A stretch of DNA of 15,568 bases from Pseudomonadota bacterium (GTDB lineage: Bacteria > Pseudomonadota > Gammaproteobacteria > UBA1113): NCBI GenBank assembly GCA_021782065.1, contig JAJXVQ010000015.1, positions 1 through 15,568 of the forward strand, read 5' to 3'. The notes under the pieces are model-generated. The model searched no databases and was not told the DNA's origin. It saw nothing but the letters and a program-made list of their open reading frames with translations. A program made the position numbers and the translations under genes. Below, piece after piece: positions 1-6,695 of this stretch (positions within the stretch are counted from its first letter, which is position 1; every line of letters begins with the position of its first letter).

Positions 1-1
1 T

Positions 2-136
2 AATGAATTAAAAGCCTTAGATCCAACTTTGCTTCCTAAGCTTGCTGATACTCATGTTTCATTGCTTAAATATGAGGCAGATAATACAGCCATTAACACC
101 CTAGAGGAATTTGTATTACAAAAATTACGGCATTAA
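2..136 (+). CDS. 3' end of an unrecognised protein gene (partial)
   Basis: An open frame runs in from the left edge and ends with TAA at 134-136, giving 44 C-terminal residues. The piece is leucine-rich and likely helical, starting NELKALDPTLLPKL and ending EEFVLQKLRH. It has no membrane segment or cysteine motif. I do not recognise the family from this tail, and the start lies outside the window. The frame reads like real protein, with a hydrophobic heptad-like spacing and a polar, charged end. It is followed by a non-coding gap that holds a strong hairpin at 214-258. It is on the same strand as the SDR gene downstream, but the roughly 155-base gap and the good separate ribosome site there argue against tight coupling. 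Confidence 0.5.
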   Translation, partial: NELKALDPTLLPKLADTHVSLLKYEADNTAINTLEEFVLQKLRH

Positions 137-213
137 ATTTAGGACATATGTCTAGAACCCTTGTTACAAAAATTGCTTCCTAAAGCGCATTCATATTACT
201 ATGATCTTAGTAT

Positions 214-258
214 CTGTAGCCATTTGGTTTTTCGCTTCGAAAAACCAAATGGCTACAG
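214..258. repeat. perfect 21-bp inverted repeat (strong hairpin)
   Basis: Bases 214-234 are the exact reverse complement of 238-258, leaving a 3-base CTT loop (or a tight CGCTTCG apex). The arm begins CTGTAGCCATTTGG. No T-run follows on either strand, so it is not a classical intrinsic terminator. It could still act as an RNA processing or 3'-end protecting stem for the upstream gene. The 6-base direct repeat TAGTAT occurs at 208-213 and 263-268, but only the left copy abuts the hairpin. The distance to the next gene's ribosome site is about 20 bases. Confidence 0.85.
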
Positions 259-292
259 GCACTAGTATTCAATTTCCCTAAAGGAGGATAGT

Positions 293-1261
293 TTGAAAAT
301 AATCATAACAGGCGCAACCGGCTTTATTGGCCGTAATTTAGTTCCTACTTTGTTAAGACAGCAACATATTGTTTTCTTAGTGGGTAGAGATATTGCAAAA
401 ATATATAAAATTTTTGGTGAAAATATTAAGGCATTAACATGGAATCAATTAGAAAACATTCCGCCCGATGATATTGATGCTGTCGTCAATCTCGCTGGAG
501 AGAATATTGGCGATGGCCTTTGGACCAAAGCAAAAAAAGCACGCATTAAAACAAGCCGAATAAATGCTGCAAATAGAATAGTACAGTGGGCTTTATCCTA
601 TCGGCAAAGAAAACCGCATATCTATAATGCCAGTGCCATCGGTATTTACGGATTACAAAACAATAACAGCAATCCATCCGCAATATCCCCATTGATAGAG
701 TCCACCCCGATTCCATTTGGACACCCCACCGATTTTCTCAGTGATGTTGGACAAGCATGGGAGAGTGCACTTAAGCCTGCAATTGAAGCAGGTATAGCCG
801 TCACTTTTATGCGTTTTGCAGTCGTATTAAAATGCCGGGAAGGTGTATTAAAGAAATTAGAGCTTCCTTATTCTCTAGGTTTGGGGAGCGTTTTAGGAAA
901 TGGCCAGCAACCATTTACTTGGATACATATTGATGACCTAATAGCAGGGATTCATTTTTTATTAGCTCATCCCAAAATTATAGGTCCCATTAATTTTTGC
1001 GCCCCCGACTGTACTTCACAAAAAGCATTTGCAAAAACCTTGGCAAAAACTATGAATCGGCCACTCATTATAAAAAGCCCTCATTGGATGATAAAAACAT
1101 TTTTTGGCCAAATGGGTGAAGAGCTACTGTTAAAAGGCCAACAGGTAGCTCCCCAGCGCTTAATTGAATTAGAGTTCAAATTCAATTATGCCGATCTAAA
1201 CGCTCTTTTTGGTTATCTTAGAAGCGAATATTGCCATATAGACAGCGGCTATACCCACTAA
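293..1261 (+). CDS. TIGR01777/YfcH-family NAD(P)-binding SDR epimerase-like protein
   Basis: This is a predicted cytosolic extended short-chain dehydrogenase of the nucleoside-diphosphate-sugar-epimerase type (TIGR01777, E. coli YfcH, SDR39U1). The true substrate of this family is not established. The sequence shows a Rossmann nucleotide-binding loop TGATGFIG at residues 6-13, a VNLAGENIG stretch that is typical of the family near residue 65, an ASAIGIYG motif near residue 114, and a DUF1731-like C-terminal half. The start is TTG at 293, chosen because a strong AAGGAGG lies at 281-287 with 5-base spacing. The 322 residues slightly exceed the usual 295-300. The family normally ends near DLNALFGYL, so the last dozen residues look like an extension. 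That tail is read through the opposite-strand DUF378 gene, with 66 bases shared. Confidence 0.88.
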   Translation: MKIIITGATGFIGRNLVPTLLRQQHIVFLVGRDIAKIYKIFGENIKALTWNQLENIPPDDIDAVVNLAGENIGDGLWTKAKKARIKTSRINAANRIVQWALSYRQRKPHIYNASAIGIYGLQNNNSNPSAISPLIESTPIPFGHPTDFLSDVGQAWESALKPAIEAGIAVTFMRFAVVLKCREGVLKKLELPYSLGLGSVLGNGQQPFTWIHIDDLIAGIHFLLAHPKIIGPINFCAPDCTSQKAFAKTLAKTMNRPLIIKSPHWMIKTFFGQMGEELLLKGQQVAPQRLIELEFKFNYADLNALFGYLRSEYCHIDSGYTH

Positions 1262-1408
1262 GCCATAGACAACCCTTGCAAGCAATGTCATATCGCCCAA
1301 AATCGCTGCTACTAAATTAAATTTTAAAAAACCCACTAAACCCCAATTAAGGGCTCCAATGATCACTAGAATAAAGGCAACCCAATCTATGATTGATAAT
1401 GATTTCAT
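1196..1408 (-). CDS. DUF378 family small membrane protein (YuzA-like)
   Basis: A 70-residue inner-membrane protein of the DUF378 family, whose function is unknown. The N-terminal part, IIDWVAFILVIIGALNWGL, is the hallmark stretch of this family and forms the first membrane helix (about residues 6-27). A second hydrophobic helix spans about residues 40-62 and includes VVYGLVGIAAVYMAIF. The C-terminus is short and basic (KITKKSV). The ATG at 1406-1408 is preceded on its own strand by AAGGGG with about 8-base spacing, which supports this start. The gene is convergent with the SDR gene and its last 22 codons, stop included, overlap the end of that gene. A weak promoter candidate lies upstream on the minus strand (TATTAA at 1436-1441, TTGTGC at 1459-1464, 17-base spacer). 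Confidence 0.85.
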   Translation of the reverse strand: MKSLSIIDWVAFILVIIGALNWGLVGFLKFNLVAAILGDMTLLARVVYGLVGIAAVYMAIFASKITKKSV

Positions 1409-1756
1409 GTCGATATCCCCTTTTTGTTTACGAGTTTAATAACTGCTAATTCAGCATAGCACAACTTATTAATACTCACCACGATGCTAGACTAAAGAGC
1501 GGAGCGCTCAAGCGAGCATTTGTTTTTAACTCAGCAATATTAATTTAATTATTCATAAAGCCAACTATCCTTTGGGCTTCTTATCTCGGTTACAAAAGCA
1601 TTTCAATAAACCTTACCCAGTTGATAATAATTGGCTTTTTTCACTGAGTGGGCGGCCTCTAATCATGGTAGGTTTAAACTGGATGATATAATGTTTTTCT
1701 GCGTCACGCAGGTTGGCGTCACGGTATTTAAAATCATGCTCCCTTATGAGCTAAAC
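1409..1756. other. intergenic region between divergent DUF378 and feo operon
   Basis: About 350 bases without a convincing gene. It holds several short symmetric sequences: GAGCGCTC at 1502-1509, an 8-base inverted pair AAAGCCAA (1557-1564) and TTGGCTTT (1631-1638), and the palindrome TGCGTCACGCA at 1700-1710, whose GCGTCACG core is repeated directly at 1716-1723. I do not recognise an RNA family. The leftward promoter for DUF378 should lie in the first 100 bases. One minus-strand open stretch is listed separately as a possible gene remnant. Confidence 0.6.
1613..1750 (-). pseudogene. possible decayed gene fragment (unrecognised)
   Basis: A minus-strand frame of 45 codons lies between an in-frame TAG (1751-1753) and a TAA (1613-1615). 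Its translation contains HDFKYRDANLRDAEKHY, then IIQFKPTMIRGRPLSEK. This composition of mixed charged and hydrophobic residues looks more like real protein than chance translation. It has no start codon near its beginning and no ribosome site, so if it is genuine it is a remnant. I cannot name a family. The GCGTCACG repeats noted for the intergenic region fall inside this frame (LRDA). Chance is a real alternative. Confidence 0.22.
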
Positions 1757-1775
1757 CATAATGAGAATCATTCTT
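1757..1775 (+). promoter_or_regulatory. Fur box (candidate) upstream of feoA
   Basis: CATAATGAGAATCATTCTT matches the 19-bp Fur consensus (GATAATGATAATCATTATC) at 15 of 19 positions, including the central GA-AATCATT core. It abuts the -35 region of the promoter for feoABC. Fur with Fe(II) bound here would block transcription when iron is plentiful, which fits the gene content downstream. Confidence 0.75.
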
Positions 1776-1776
1776 G

Positions 1777-1805
1777 TTTACTTTGTCGCTGAATTTTGAT
1801 ATACT
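1777..1805 (+). promoter_or_regulatory. sigma-70-type promoter of feoABC
   Basis: A -35 element TTTACT at 1777-1782 and a -10 element TATACT at 1800-1805 are separated by 17 bases. The -10 matches consensus at 5 of 6 positions, and T-G-A lies just before it as a partial extended -10. The Fur-box-like site ends two bases upstream of the -35, a classic repressor position. The expected transcript would start near 1812 and have a leader of about 30 bases before feoA. Confidence 0.6.
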
Positions 1806-1841
1806 GTTCTTAACTGTTCGTAAAACAAAATGGGGGCGTGT

Positions 1842-2066
1842 ATGTTGCAACCGGGTTTATCGTATGTTATTGAAAAATTAGACAATTTAATAGATAAGAG
1901 TTATAGACTCAAGCTTTTGGCAATGGGTTTTGTACCAGGGGCTCATTTTAAAGTCATTCGTAAGGCCCCTTTGGGCGATATGCTGCACATCGTTATTCAA
2001 GGCACTGCTGTCAGCCTACGCGCTAAAGAATTAGCGCTGGTTCAATTCAAGGTAGCCTCCCCATGA
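1842..2066 (+). CDS. feoA: FeoA, ferrous iron transport accessory protein
   Basis: A small cytosolic SH3-like protein that partners with the FeoB iron channel. From the ATG at 1842 it has 74 residues, essentially the length of E. coli FeoA (75). Recognisable family features are YRLKLLAMGFVPGAHFKVIRKAPLGD at residues 21-46, written here in two halves as YRLKLLAMGFVPG and AHFKVIRKAPLGD, and then LRAKELALVQF near the end. An in-frame ATG at 1830 would add four residues. I prefer 1842 because the G-run at 1832-1836 is correctly placed as its ribosome site and the MLQPGLSYV start resembles the family. The stop overlaps the feoB start by four bases (ATGA), indicating translational coupling. It lies first in a candidate Fur-controlled operon. 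Confidence 0.93.
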   Translation: MLQPGLSYVIEKLDNLIDKSYRLKLLAMGFVPGAHFKVIRKAPLGDMLHIVIQGTAVSLRAKELALVQFKVASP

Positions 2067-4327
2067 CTATACCCACAGAATTTCAAGATGAAGGTTCTAC
2101 GCGTATCACCATAGCTGGCAATCCAAATTGCGGCAAGACTACTCTCTTTAATAAACTCACTGGCTCTAAGCAAAAAATTGGCAATTGGTCGGGCGTTACT
2201 GTTGAAAAAAAAATGGGGTCCTTTCATTATGCGAATACTGATTTTAGTGTTACGGACCTGCCCGGTATTTATTCTTTAACCGTAGCCCAAGCCGATCATA
2301 GTGTAGATGAACGCATCGCCATGGACTTTTTATTAAGTCGACAAACCGATATTTTAATCAACATAGTCGATGCCGCCAATTTAAAGCGTAACTTGTATTT
2401 AACCTTGCAATTATCCGCCTTAGGCATTTCTTGTATACTGGTTTTAAACATGATGGACATCGCTTACAAGCGGCGTTTACGCATCGATACAGAGAAACTA
2501 TCGCAACACTTAGGCCTGCCGGTTATCGCCATCAGCTTGAATCAAAAACAAGGCTTAGGCACATTAAAAAAAGCCATTGTAGAGATGAAAACAACAGCAT
2601 GCAAACCTACCGTAAGCAGCCAATTACCTTATCTCCCATCGCTGGCTGAATTATGTCAAACGCACCCCGCGCCCTTGTGGTGTGCGCTATCTTTATTAGA
2701 AAAAGACGTATTAAGCCAACAATGGCTAGAAAAACAGGCACACAAAAATGATATTGAACAGCTTATTACCCTGCTAGAGCAAAAAGAAAATGAAGAAAGC
2801 GATGTCTTATTAGCTCAAGAACGTTACGCCACGATTCAAACAATATATGACGATTGCGTTGCCGCACCCAGCACTAGTGCAAAAAACTTTACCGAGCATG
2901 TCGATAAAATTGTGATGCATCGTTATTTTGGCATCCCCATCTTTCTAGGCATCATCTATCTGATGTTTGAATTGTCGATGAATTTAGGGGGGTTATTCCA
3001 GCCTTTATTTGACTTAAGCTCTACCGCTTTATTGATCGATGGGCCTACGTATTGGGGTGCGCAATGGGGTATACCTGCAGGTTTAACAGCCATCTTTGCC
3101 CATGGCCTGGGCATAGGCGTGAATACCTTGTTAAATTTTATTCCACAAATAGCATTTATGTTTTTATTCATGGCCTTTTTGGAAGATTCTGGCTACATGG
3201 CGCGTGCTGCTTTTGTCATGGATAGATTGATGCAAGCAGTAGGCTTACCGGGAAAATCCTTTATTCCACTGATTGTAGGCTTTGGTTGTAATGTGCCTTC
3301 GATCATGGCCACACGTACCTTAGACTCCAGTCGCGATCGCATTGTCACCGCTTTAATGGCCCCTTTTATGTCCTGCGGTGCACGCCTCGCTATTTTTGTG
3401 GTCTTTGCCAGTGCCTTTTTTCCACAACATGGCGGCCTGGTTATTTTTGCCCTTTATTTTATAGGAATTTGTGTGGCAATGCTAACTGGTTTAATACTGC
3501 AAAAGACGATCTTCAAGCACAGTCCTAGCCCCTTCATCCAAGAACTGCCCATTTATCACACGCCGCATTTACACACCTTATGGGTACTGACTTGGCAACG
3601 TTTACGCGGCTTTATTTTGCGCGCGGGCCGCCTGATTGTCCCGGTATGTATCTTGATTGGCAGTTTAAACAGCATTCATCTAAATGATAACACCACGCCT
3701 TTATCGTGGGTGGGCAAGGCGATAACACCGGTATTAGCACCCATGGGCGTACAACACGATAACTGGCCTGCCAGTGTCAGCCTTATCACTGGCACGATGG
3801 CTAAAGAAGTGGTTGTCGGCAGTTTAAATACTTTATACAGCCAAGAAAACCCCACACAAAATGATGCTGCGTTCAACCTGGGTTTGGCCTTAAAAGCGGC
3901 CATCACCACTACCCTAAATGACATAGGCAATCTATTTTCAGCAGAAAAGTTAAATCCCTTTACCGCCAATGAAGCCAATCATGCGATGGACAACAATGCT
4001 ATGACGCGCATGCAAGCTGCTTTTGGTACCAGCACCGCTGCGTTTAGTTATCTATTGTTTGTGCTGTTATATATCCCTTGTATTTCGACTATGAGTGTAT
4101 TAAACCGCGAAGTTGGCAAACAATATGCATGGCTTGCAACGATATGGAGTTTTGATATCGCATATGTTGTTGCGGTTATTTTTTACCAAAGCACACAAGT
4201 ATTCATCACCCCCTTTTCTTCTATAGCTTGGATAGCTGGCATCCTATTGGCTCAATGGCTGGGGTTTTGGGGTTTAAAATACTGGGCGCAAAAACCACAT
4301 TTTAAAGCCTTATGGAGCACGAGATGA
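2063..4327 (+). CDS. feoB: FeoB, GTPase-coupled ferrous iron permease
   Basis: The inner-membrane Fe(II) importer, 754 residues (E. coli FeoB has 773). The N-terminal G domain shows G1 GNPNCGKTT at residues 19-27, G2 Thr46 in SGVTVEKK, G3 DLPG at 65-68 and G4 NMMD at 129-132. A helical guanine-dissociation-inhibitor-like spacer follows to about residue 280. The permease half then has roughly eight to ten hydrophobic helices and two gate-type motifs. The first is VGFGCNVPSIMATRTL (near residue 410), with the conserved Cys. The second half includes GTMAKEVVVGSLNTLY (near residue 575). The ATG overlaps the feoA stop, and the end overlaps feoC by ATGA. The gene is intact with no missing motif. 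Confidence 0.97.
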   Translation: MTIPTEFQDEGSTRITIAGNPNCGKTTLFNKLTGSKQKIGNWSGVTVEKKMGSFHYANTDFSVTDLPGIYSLTVAQADHSVDERIAMDFLLSRQTDILINIVDAANLKRNLYLTLQLSALGISCILVLNMMDIAYKRRLRIDTEKLSQHLGLPVIAISLNQKQGLGTLKKAIVEMKTTACKPTVSSQLPYLPSLAELCQTHPAPLWCALSLLEKDVLSQQWLEKQAHKNDIEQLITLLEQKENEESDVLLAQERYATIQTIYDDCVAAPSTSAKNFTEHVDKIVMHRYFGIPIFLGIIYLMFELSMNLGGLFQPLFDLSSTALLIDGPTYWGAQWGIPAGLTAIFAHGLGIGVNTLLNFIPQIAFMFLFMAFLEDSGYMARAAFVMDRLMQAVGLPGKSFIPLIVGFGCNVPSIMATRTLDSSRDRIVTALMAPFMSCGARLAIFVVFASAFFPQHGGLVIFALYFIGICVAMLTGLILQKTIFKHSPSPFIQELPIYHTPHLHTLWVLTWQRLRGFILRAGRLIVPVCILIGSLNSIHLNDNTTPLSWVGKAITPVLAPMGVQHDNWPASVSLITGTMAKEVVVGSLNTLYSQENPTQNDAAFNLGLALKAAITTTLNDIGNLFSAEKLNPFTANEANHAMDNNAMTRMQAAFGTSTAAFSYLLFVLLYIPCISTMSVLNREVGKQYAWLATIWSFDIAYVVAVIFYQSTQVFITPFSSIAWIAGILLAQWLGFWGLKYWAQKPHFKALWSTR

Positions 4328-4551
4328 GTTTATTACAAAACATTCGTGAAATTTTATCGACTAAAAAAAGAGCATCCTTGAAGACCTTGGCTGAGGCCTG
4401 CAGCACCACTACTGATGATGTCGAAGCACAATTGTGTTTTTATTTACACAAAGGCTTAGTGCGAAAAAAGAATTTGCGTTTACCCTGCGGAACCACCTGT
4501 CAACAATGCGATTTATCAGCACTGGTGATTTATGAATGGGCGCGGGCCTAA
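4324..4551 (+). CDS. feoC: FeoC-like winged-helix protein
   Basis: A 75-residue cytosolic protein at the third position of the feo operon, matching the FeoC family (FeoC-like transcriptional regulator/FeoB stabiliser). The N-terminal winged helix runs from LLQNIREILSTKKRASLKTLAEA to about residue 52. A wing with cysteines C-x3-C-x2-C follows (CGTTCQQC). E. coli FeoC has four cysteines that can bind an Fe-S cluster, and I see only three here, with no fourth Cys after the third. The start at 4324 overlaps the feoB stop as ATGA, with GGAG at 4314-4317 correctly spaced. A start 12 bases upstream at 4312 exists, but it contains that ribosome site and is less likely. The role in regulation or in protecting FeoB is inferred from the family. 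Confidence 0.85.
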   Translation: MSLLQNIREILSTKKRASLKTLAEACSTTTDDVEAQLCFYLHKGLVRKKNLRLPCGTTCQQCDLSALVIYEWARA

Positions 4552-4595
4552 GTAAGGTATGCACTTTTTAGCTTCCAGCTAGTTCTGTCTCAAAG

Positions 4596-5096
4596 CTATC
4601 GCTGCCGTTGTGTAAAAATGCAATATGGTAGACTGTTCGTCTCTGCAAATAGGTGCTTGAGAAAAATAAAACTTTCTGTATAAATACCCATAGACTGTGA
4701 CTCTCTAGGACCTGCAATGTTCAAAACTTCAATCGCATTTATCTCTAACCACCGCTTAATCTGCGCTAATTGTTCATCTGCAAAACCATCAATAATTAAA
4801 TACGGCTTATTTATTTTTTTTACTTCATCAATCGTCAACACAGTTCCATCACCAATGTTCTTATCGCGCGGCAAGAAAATCAAAGTCCCATCCGAATCTC
4901 GTATATTCAGCTTGGTTCTTTCACTATACTCGTGGCTCACCGTCTCTTGCAGATTATATTTTAACGGAATAATGCCATCCTCACGCAAGCGCCCTCTAGG
5001 ACACCAGCCCCCATGCGGAATTCCCAATGCTAAGGCAACATCCAGCGCCGCCGTATCGACGCCCGTTTGCCCGCCGGAAATGATTTTATTCAGCAT
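4596..5096 (-). CDS. putative molybdenum carrier family protein (YpsA/LOG-like Rossmann fold)
   Basis: The start MLNKIISGGQTGVDTAALDV with GIPHGGWCPRGR and then EDG matches the 'putative molybdenum carrier' family (PF12694), a branch of the DprA/LOG/YpsA (SLOG) nucleotide-binding superfamily. SGGQTGVD is the phosphate-binding loop, HGGWCPRGR the second conserved loop, and IAGPRES a third near residue 130. Despite the name, molybdenum binding rests on one structural-genomics-based proposal, and superfamily relatives bind nucleotides. The protein has 166 residues from the ATG at 5094-5096. A TTG at 5106-5108 would add four. Neither start has a clear ribosome site. The gene is convergent with feoC (44-base gap) and its 5' edge abuts a broken receiver domain. 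It has no functional partner here. Confidence 0.8.
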   Translation of the reverse strand: MLNKIISGGQTGVDTAALDVALALGIPHGGWCPRGRLREDGIIPLKYNLQETVSHEYSERTKLNIRDSDGTLIFLPRDKNIGDGTVLTIDEVKKINKPYLIIDGFADEQLAQIKRWLEINAIEVLNIAGPRESQSMGIYTESFIFLKHLFAETNSLPYCIFTQRQR

Positions 5097-5116
5097 ATTT
5101 TGAACCAAATAGAAAT

Positions 5117-5350
5117 AAATCGTATAACCTCATTTTAATGGACATTGATTTGCCAGACATCAGTGGCATTGAAGTCACCAAGATTATACTGTCTTTGGAG
5201 CATGCTAAGAATGTTCCTATTGTTGCAATGACATCACACACCGAGCCTGAATATGTAGCGCATTGCTACGCCGCGGGAATGAATGATTTTTATAATAAAC
5301 CTAAAAATACCTACGATATACAAAGGATAATTCAAACTCATATTGTATAA
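5117..5350 (+). pseudogene. 5'-truncated response-regulator receiver (REC) domain
   Basis: The frame encodes the second half of a CheY-like receiver domain: SYNLILMDIDLPDISGIEV (phosphoacceptor Asp in LMD), then VPIVAMTSH (conserved Thr), AGMNDFYNKP (conserved Lys) and a stop. The first half with the acidic pocket is missing. Homology begins before the only ATG (5138), at YNLIL, so that ATG is not a natural start. The frame stays open upstream only to a TGA at 5081-5083, which is inside the divergent YpsA-like gene. I read it as the 3' remnant of a hybrid kinase or response regulator. The last residues QTHIV suggest the domain was at the protein's C-terminus. It is unlikely to fold or take phosphate. 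A 71-residue product from 5138 could still be made but lacks a ribosome site. Confidence 0.75.
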
Positions 5351-5446
5351 AAATTACTACACCGATTTTTTGCCCTGGGACCGTTGTGGTGGGAGTCGTC
5401 TTGGATATTTACCTAAGGTTGAATCCCTAAGCACGGTAAGTATAAG

Positions 5447-5479
5447 AATAAGGTTCAAGTGGCCATAAGACCTATTTTT
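5447..5479 (+). terminator. weak intrinsic terminator candidate
   Basis: AATAAGGT at 5447-5454 can pair, with one bulged A, with ACCTATT at 5470-5476. The loop contains TGGCCA, and T-rich bases TTTTT run from 5475 to 5479. It could end residual transcription from the receiver-domain remnant. The stem is short and AT-rich, so this is tentative. The rest of the 5351-5605 gap holds no gene that I can see. The promoter for the leucine dehydrogenase operon must lie in its last 100 bases, but I see no clear -35/-10 pair there. Confidence 0.3.
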
Positions 5480-5605
5480 ACGCACCGCACATCGAAAAAC
5501 ACACCCATTTTCCTTCCTTATTGATTATAAAAAGAACAACAACCCATTTACTTATTCCTATTTTCTGATACTCTGTAGCCATCTTAAGCACTAGAGGAAT
5601 ATATC

Positions 5606-6679
5606 ATGACTGTATCTGAAATGGACAGAACTGCGGCTACTCTGGATATCTTTAATAAGCTAGAAAACGAGGGCTTTGGCGACCTACACTTTAAAATCGA
5701 CCCCGCAACTGGCCTACAAGCCATCATCGCCATACACAGTACCAAACGCGGGCCAGCCCTGGGCGGTTGTCGCTTTATACACTACGATTCCTCTGAAGAA
5801 GCTATCATTGATGCCATGCGCTTGGCAAAAGGCATGAGCTACAAAACGGCCATCGCCGGATTACCCGTAGGTGGTGGTAAAGCGGTTATCATGAAGCCTG
5901 ATAATTTAGATCGCCCAGCACTGTTTCGCGCCTTTGGCCGCTTTGTACAAGAGTTGGGGGGACGGTACATCACCGCCCTAGACAGCGGTACCACCTTGGC
6001 GGACATGGATGTTATTGCGGAAATAACCCCTTATGTAGGCTCCAAAACCAATATGGGCAAACAGGGCGGTGAGGGCGACCCCGCACCGTCTACTGCTCAA
6101 GGCGTGTTCCGCGGCATACAAGCCGTAGCCAAATATAAATTCAAACGAGATGATCTAAAAGGCTTGCACATTGCCATTCAAGGTGTAGGCGCTGTGGGTT
6201 ATTTATTGGCTCATCATTTACATGAAGCAGGTGCCGTTTTATCCGTTGCTGACGTTAACACCGCGGCAGTGGAACGTTGTAAGCGCGAATTTGGTGCTAA
6301 CATCGTTGATTACCATACCATCCACACTTTAGACTGCGATATTTTTTCCCCCTGTGCGCTAGGCGCCATACTGAACGACGATACCATTCCCGCCATTAAG
6401 GCACCGATTGTGGCAGGCGGCGCCAATAACCAATTGGCAAAGGAGTATCATGGTCAAATGCTTCGGCATCGCGGCATTATCTACGCCCCGGACTATGCGA
6501 TTAACGGTGGCGGCATCATACACGCAGCGGCTAAATATTTTCATCACTCCGATGCCAAAGCAGCGCAACACATAGAAGAAATTTATGATGTCATCTATAC
6601 CATTTGTGAGCGCGCTGATAAATTAAATTTACCTACTAATATCGTTGCCAACAGCATCGCTGAAGAACGGCTGAGCTAA
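5606..6679 (+). CDS. leucine dehydrogenase (Glu/Leu/Phe/Val dehydrogenase family)
   Basis: A cytosolic NAD-dependent amino acid dehydrogenase that interconverts L-leucine (also Val, Ile) with the 2-oxoacid plus ammonia. The 357 residues fit bacterial leucine dehydrogenases (about 350-370). Motif LAKGMSYKTA contains the substrate-binding Lys (K80) and LPVGGGKAVI the catalytic Lys (K92), with the family's 12-residue spacing. The dinucleotide-binding loop GVGAVG is at 193-198, and PDYAINGGGII near residue 298 is also characteristic. The start at 5606 has AGAGGA at 5593-5598. It lies 16 bases upstream of E1-alpha, so it is cotranscribed with the complex that consumes its product. This supports leucine/branched-chain specificity over valine or phenylalanine dehydrogenase, which remain possible relatives. 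The name ldh or bcd is used for such genes. Confidence 0.92.
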   Translation: MTVSEMDRTAATLDIFNKLENEGFGDLHFKIDPATGLQAIIAIHSTKRGPALGGCRFIHYDSSEEAIIDAMRLAKGMSYKTAIAGLPVGGGKAVIMKPDNLDRPALFRAFGRFVQELGGRYITALDSGTTLADMDVIAEITPYVGSKTNMGKQGGEGDPAPSTAQGVFRGIQAVAKYKFKRDDLKGLHIAIQGVGAVGYLLAHHLHEAGAVLSVADVNTAAVERCKREFGANIVDYHTIHTLDCDIFSPCALGAILNDDTIPAIKAPIVAGGANNQLAKEYHGQMLRHRGIIYAPDYAINGGGIIHAAAKYFHHSDAKAAQHIEEIYDVIYTICERADKLNLPTNIVANSIAEERLS

Positions 6680-6695
6680 ACCTACGAGGATAATC

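Noticed and set aside
208..268. TAGTAT direct repeats around the 21-bp hairpin as a transposon duplication
   Set aside because: Only the left copy abuts the hairpin, the right one is four bases away, and six AT-rich bases recur easily. It is not comparable with the exact structure at 9918-10097.
137..270. A short open frame after the first stop (around 143-265) repeating TTGCTTCCTAA seen at 28-40
   Set aside because: It has no start codon and runs through the perfect hairpin, which no real protein gene would need. An 11-base repeat in AT-rich DNA can be chance.
5138..5350. A complete small response regulator or single-domain CheY protein
   Set aside because: The first half of the receiver fold, with the acidic metal-binding residues, is missing, and homology runs upstream of the ATG. 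It is a truncated remnant.
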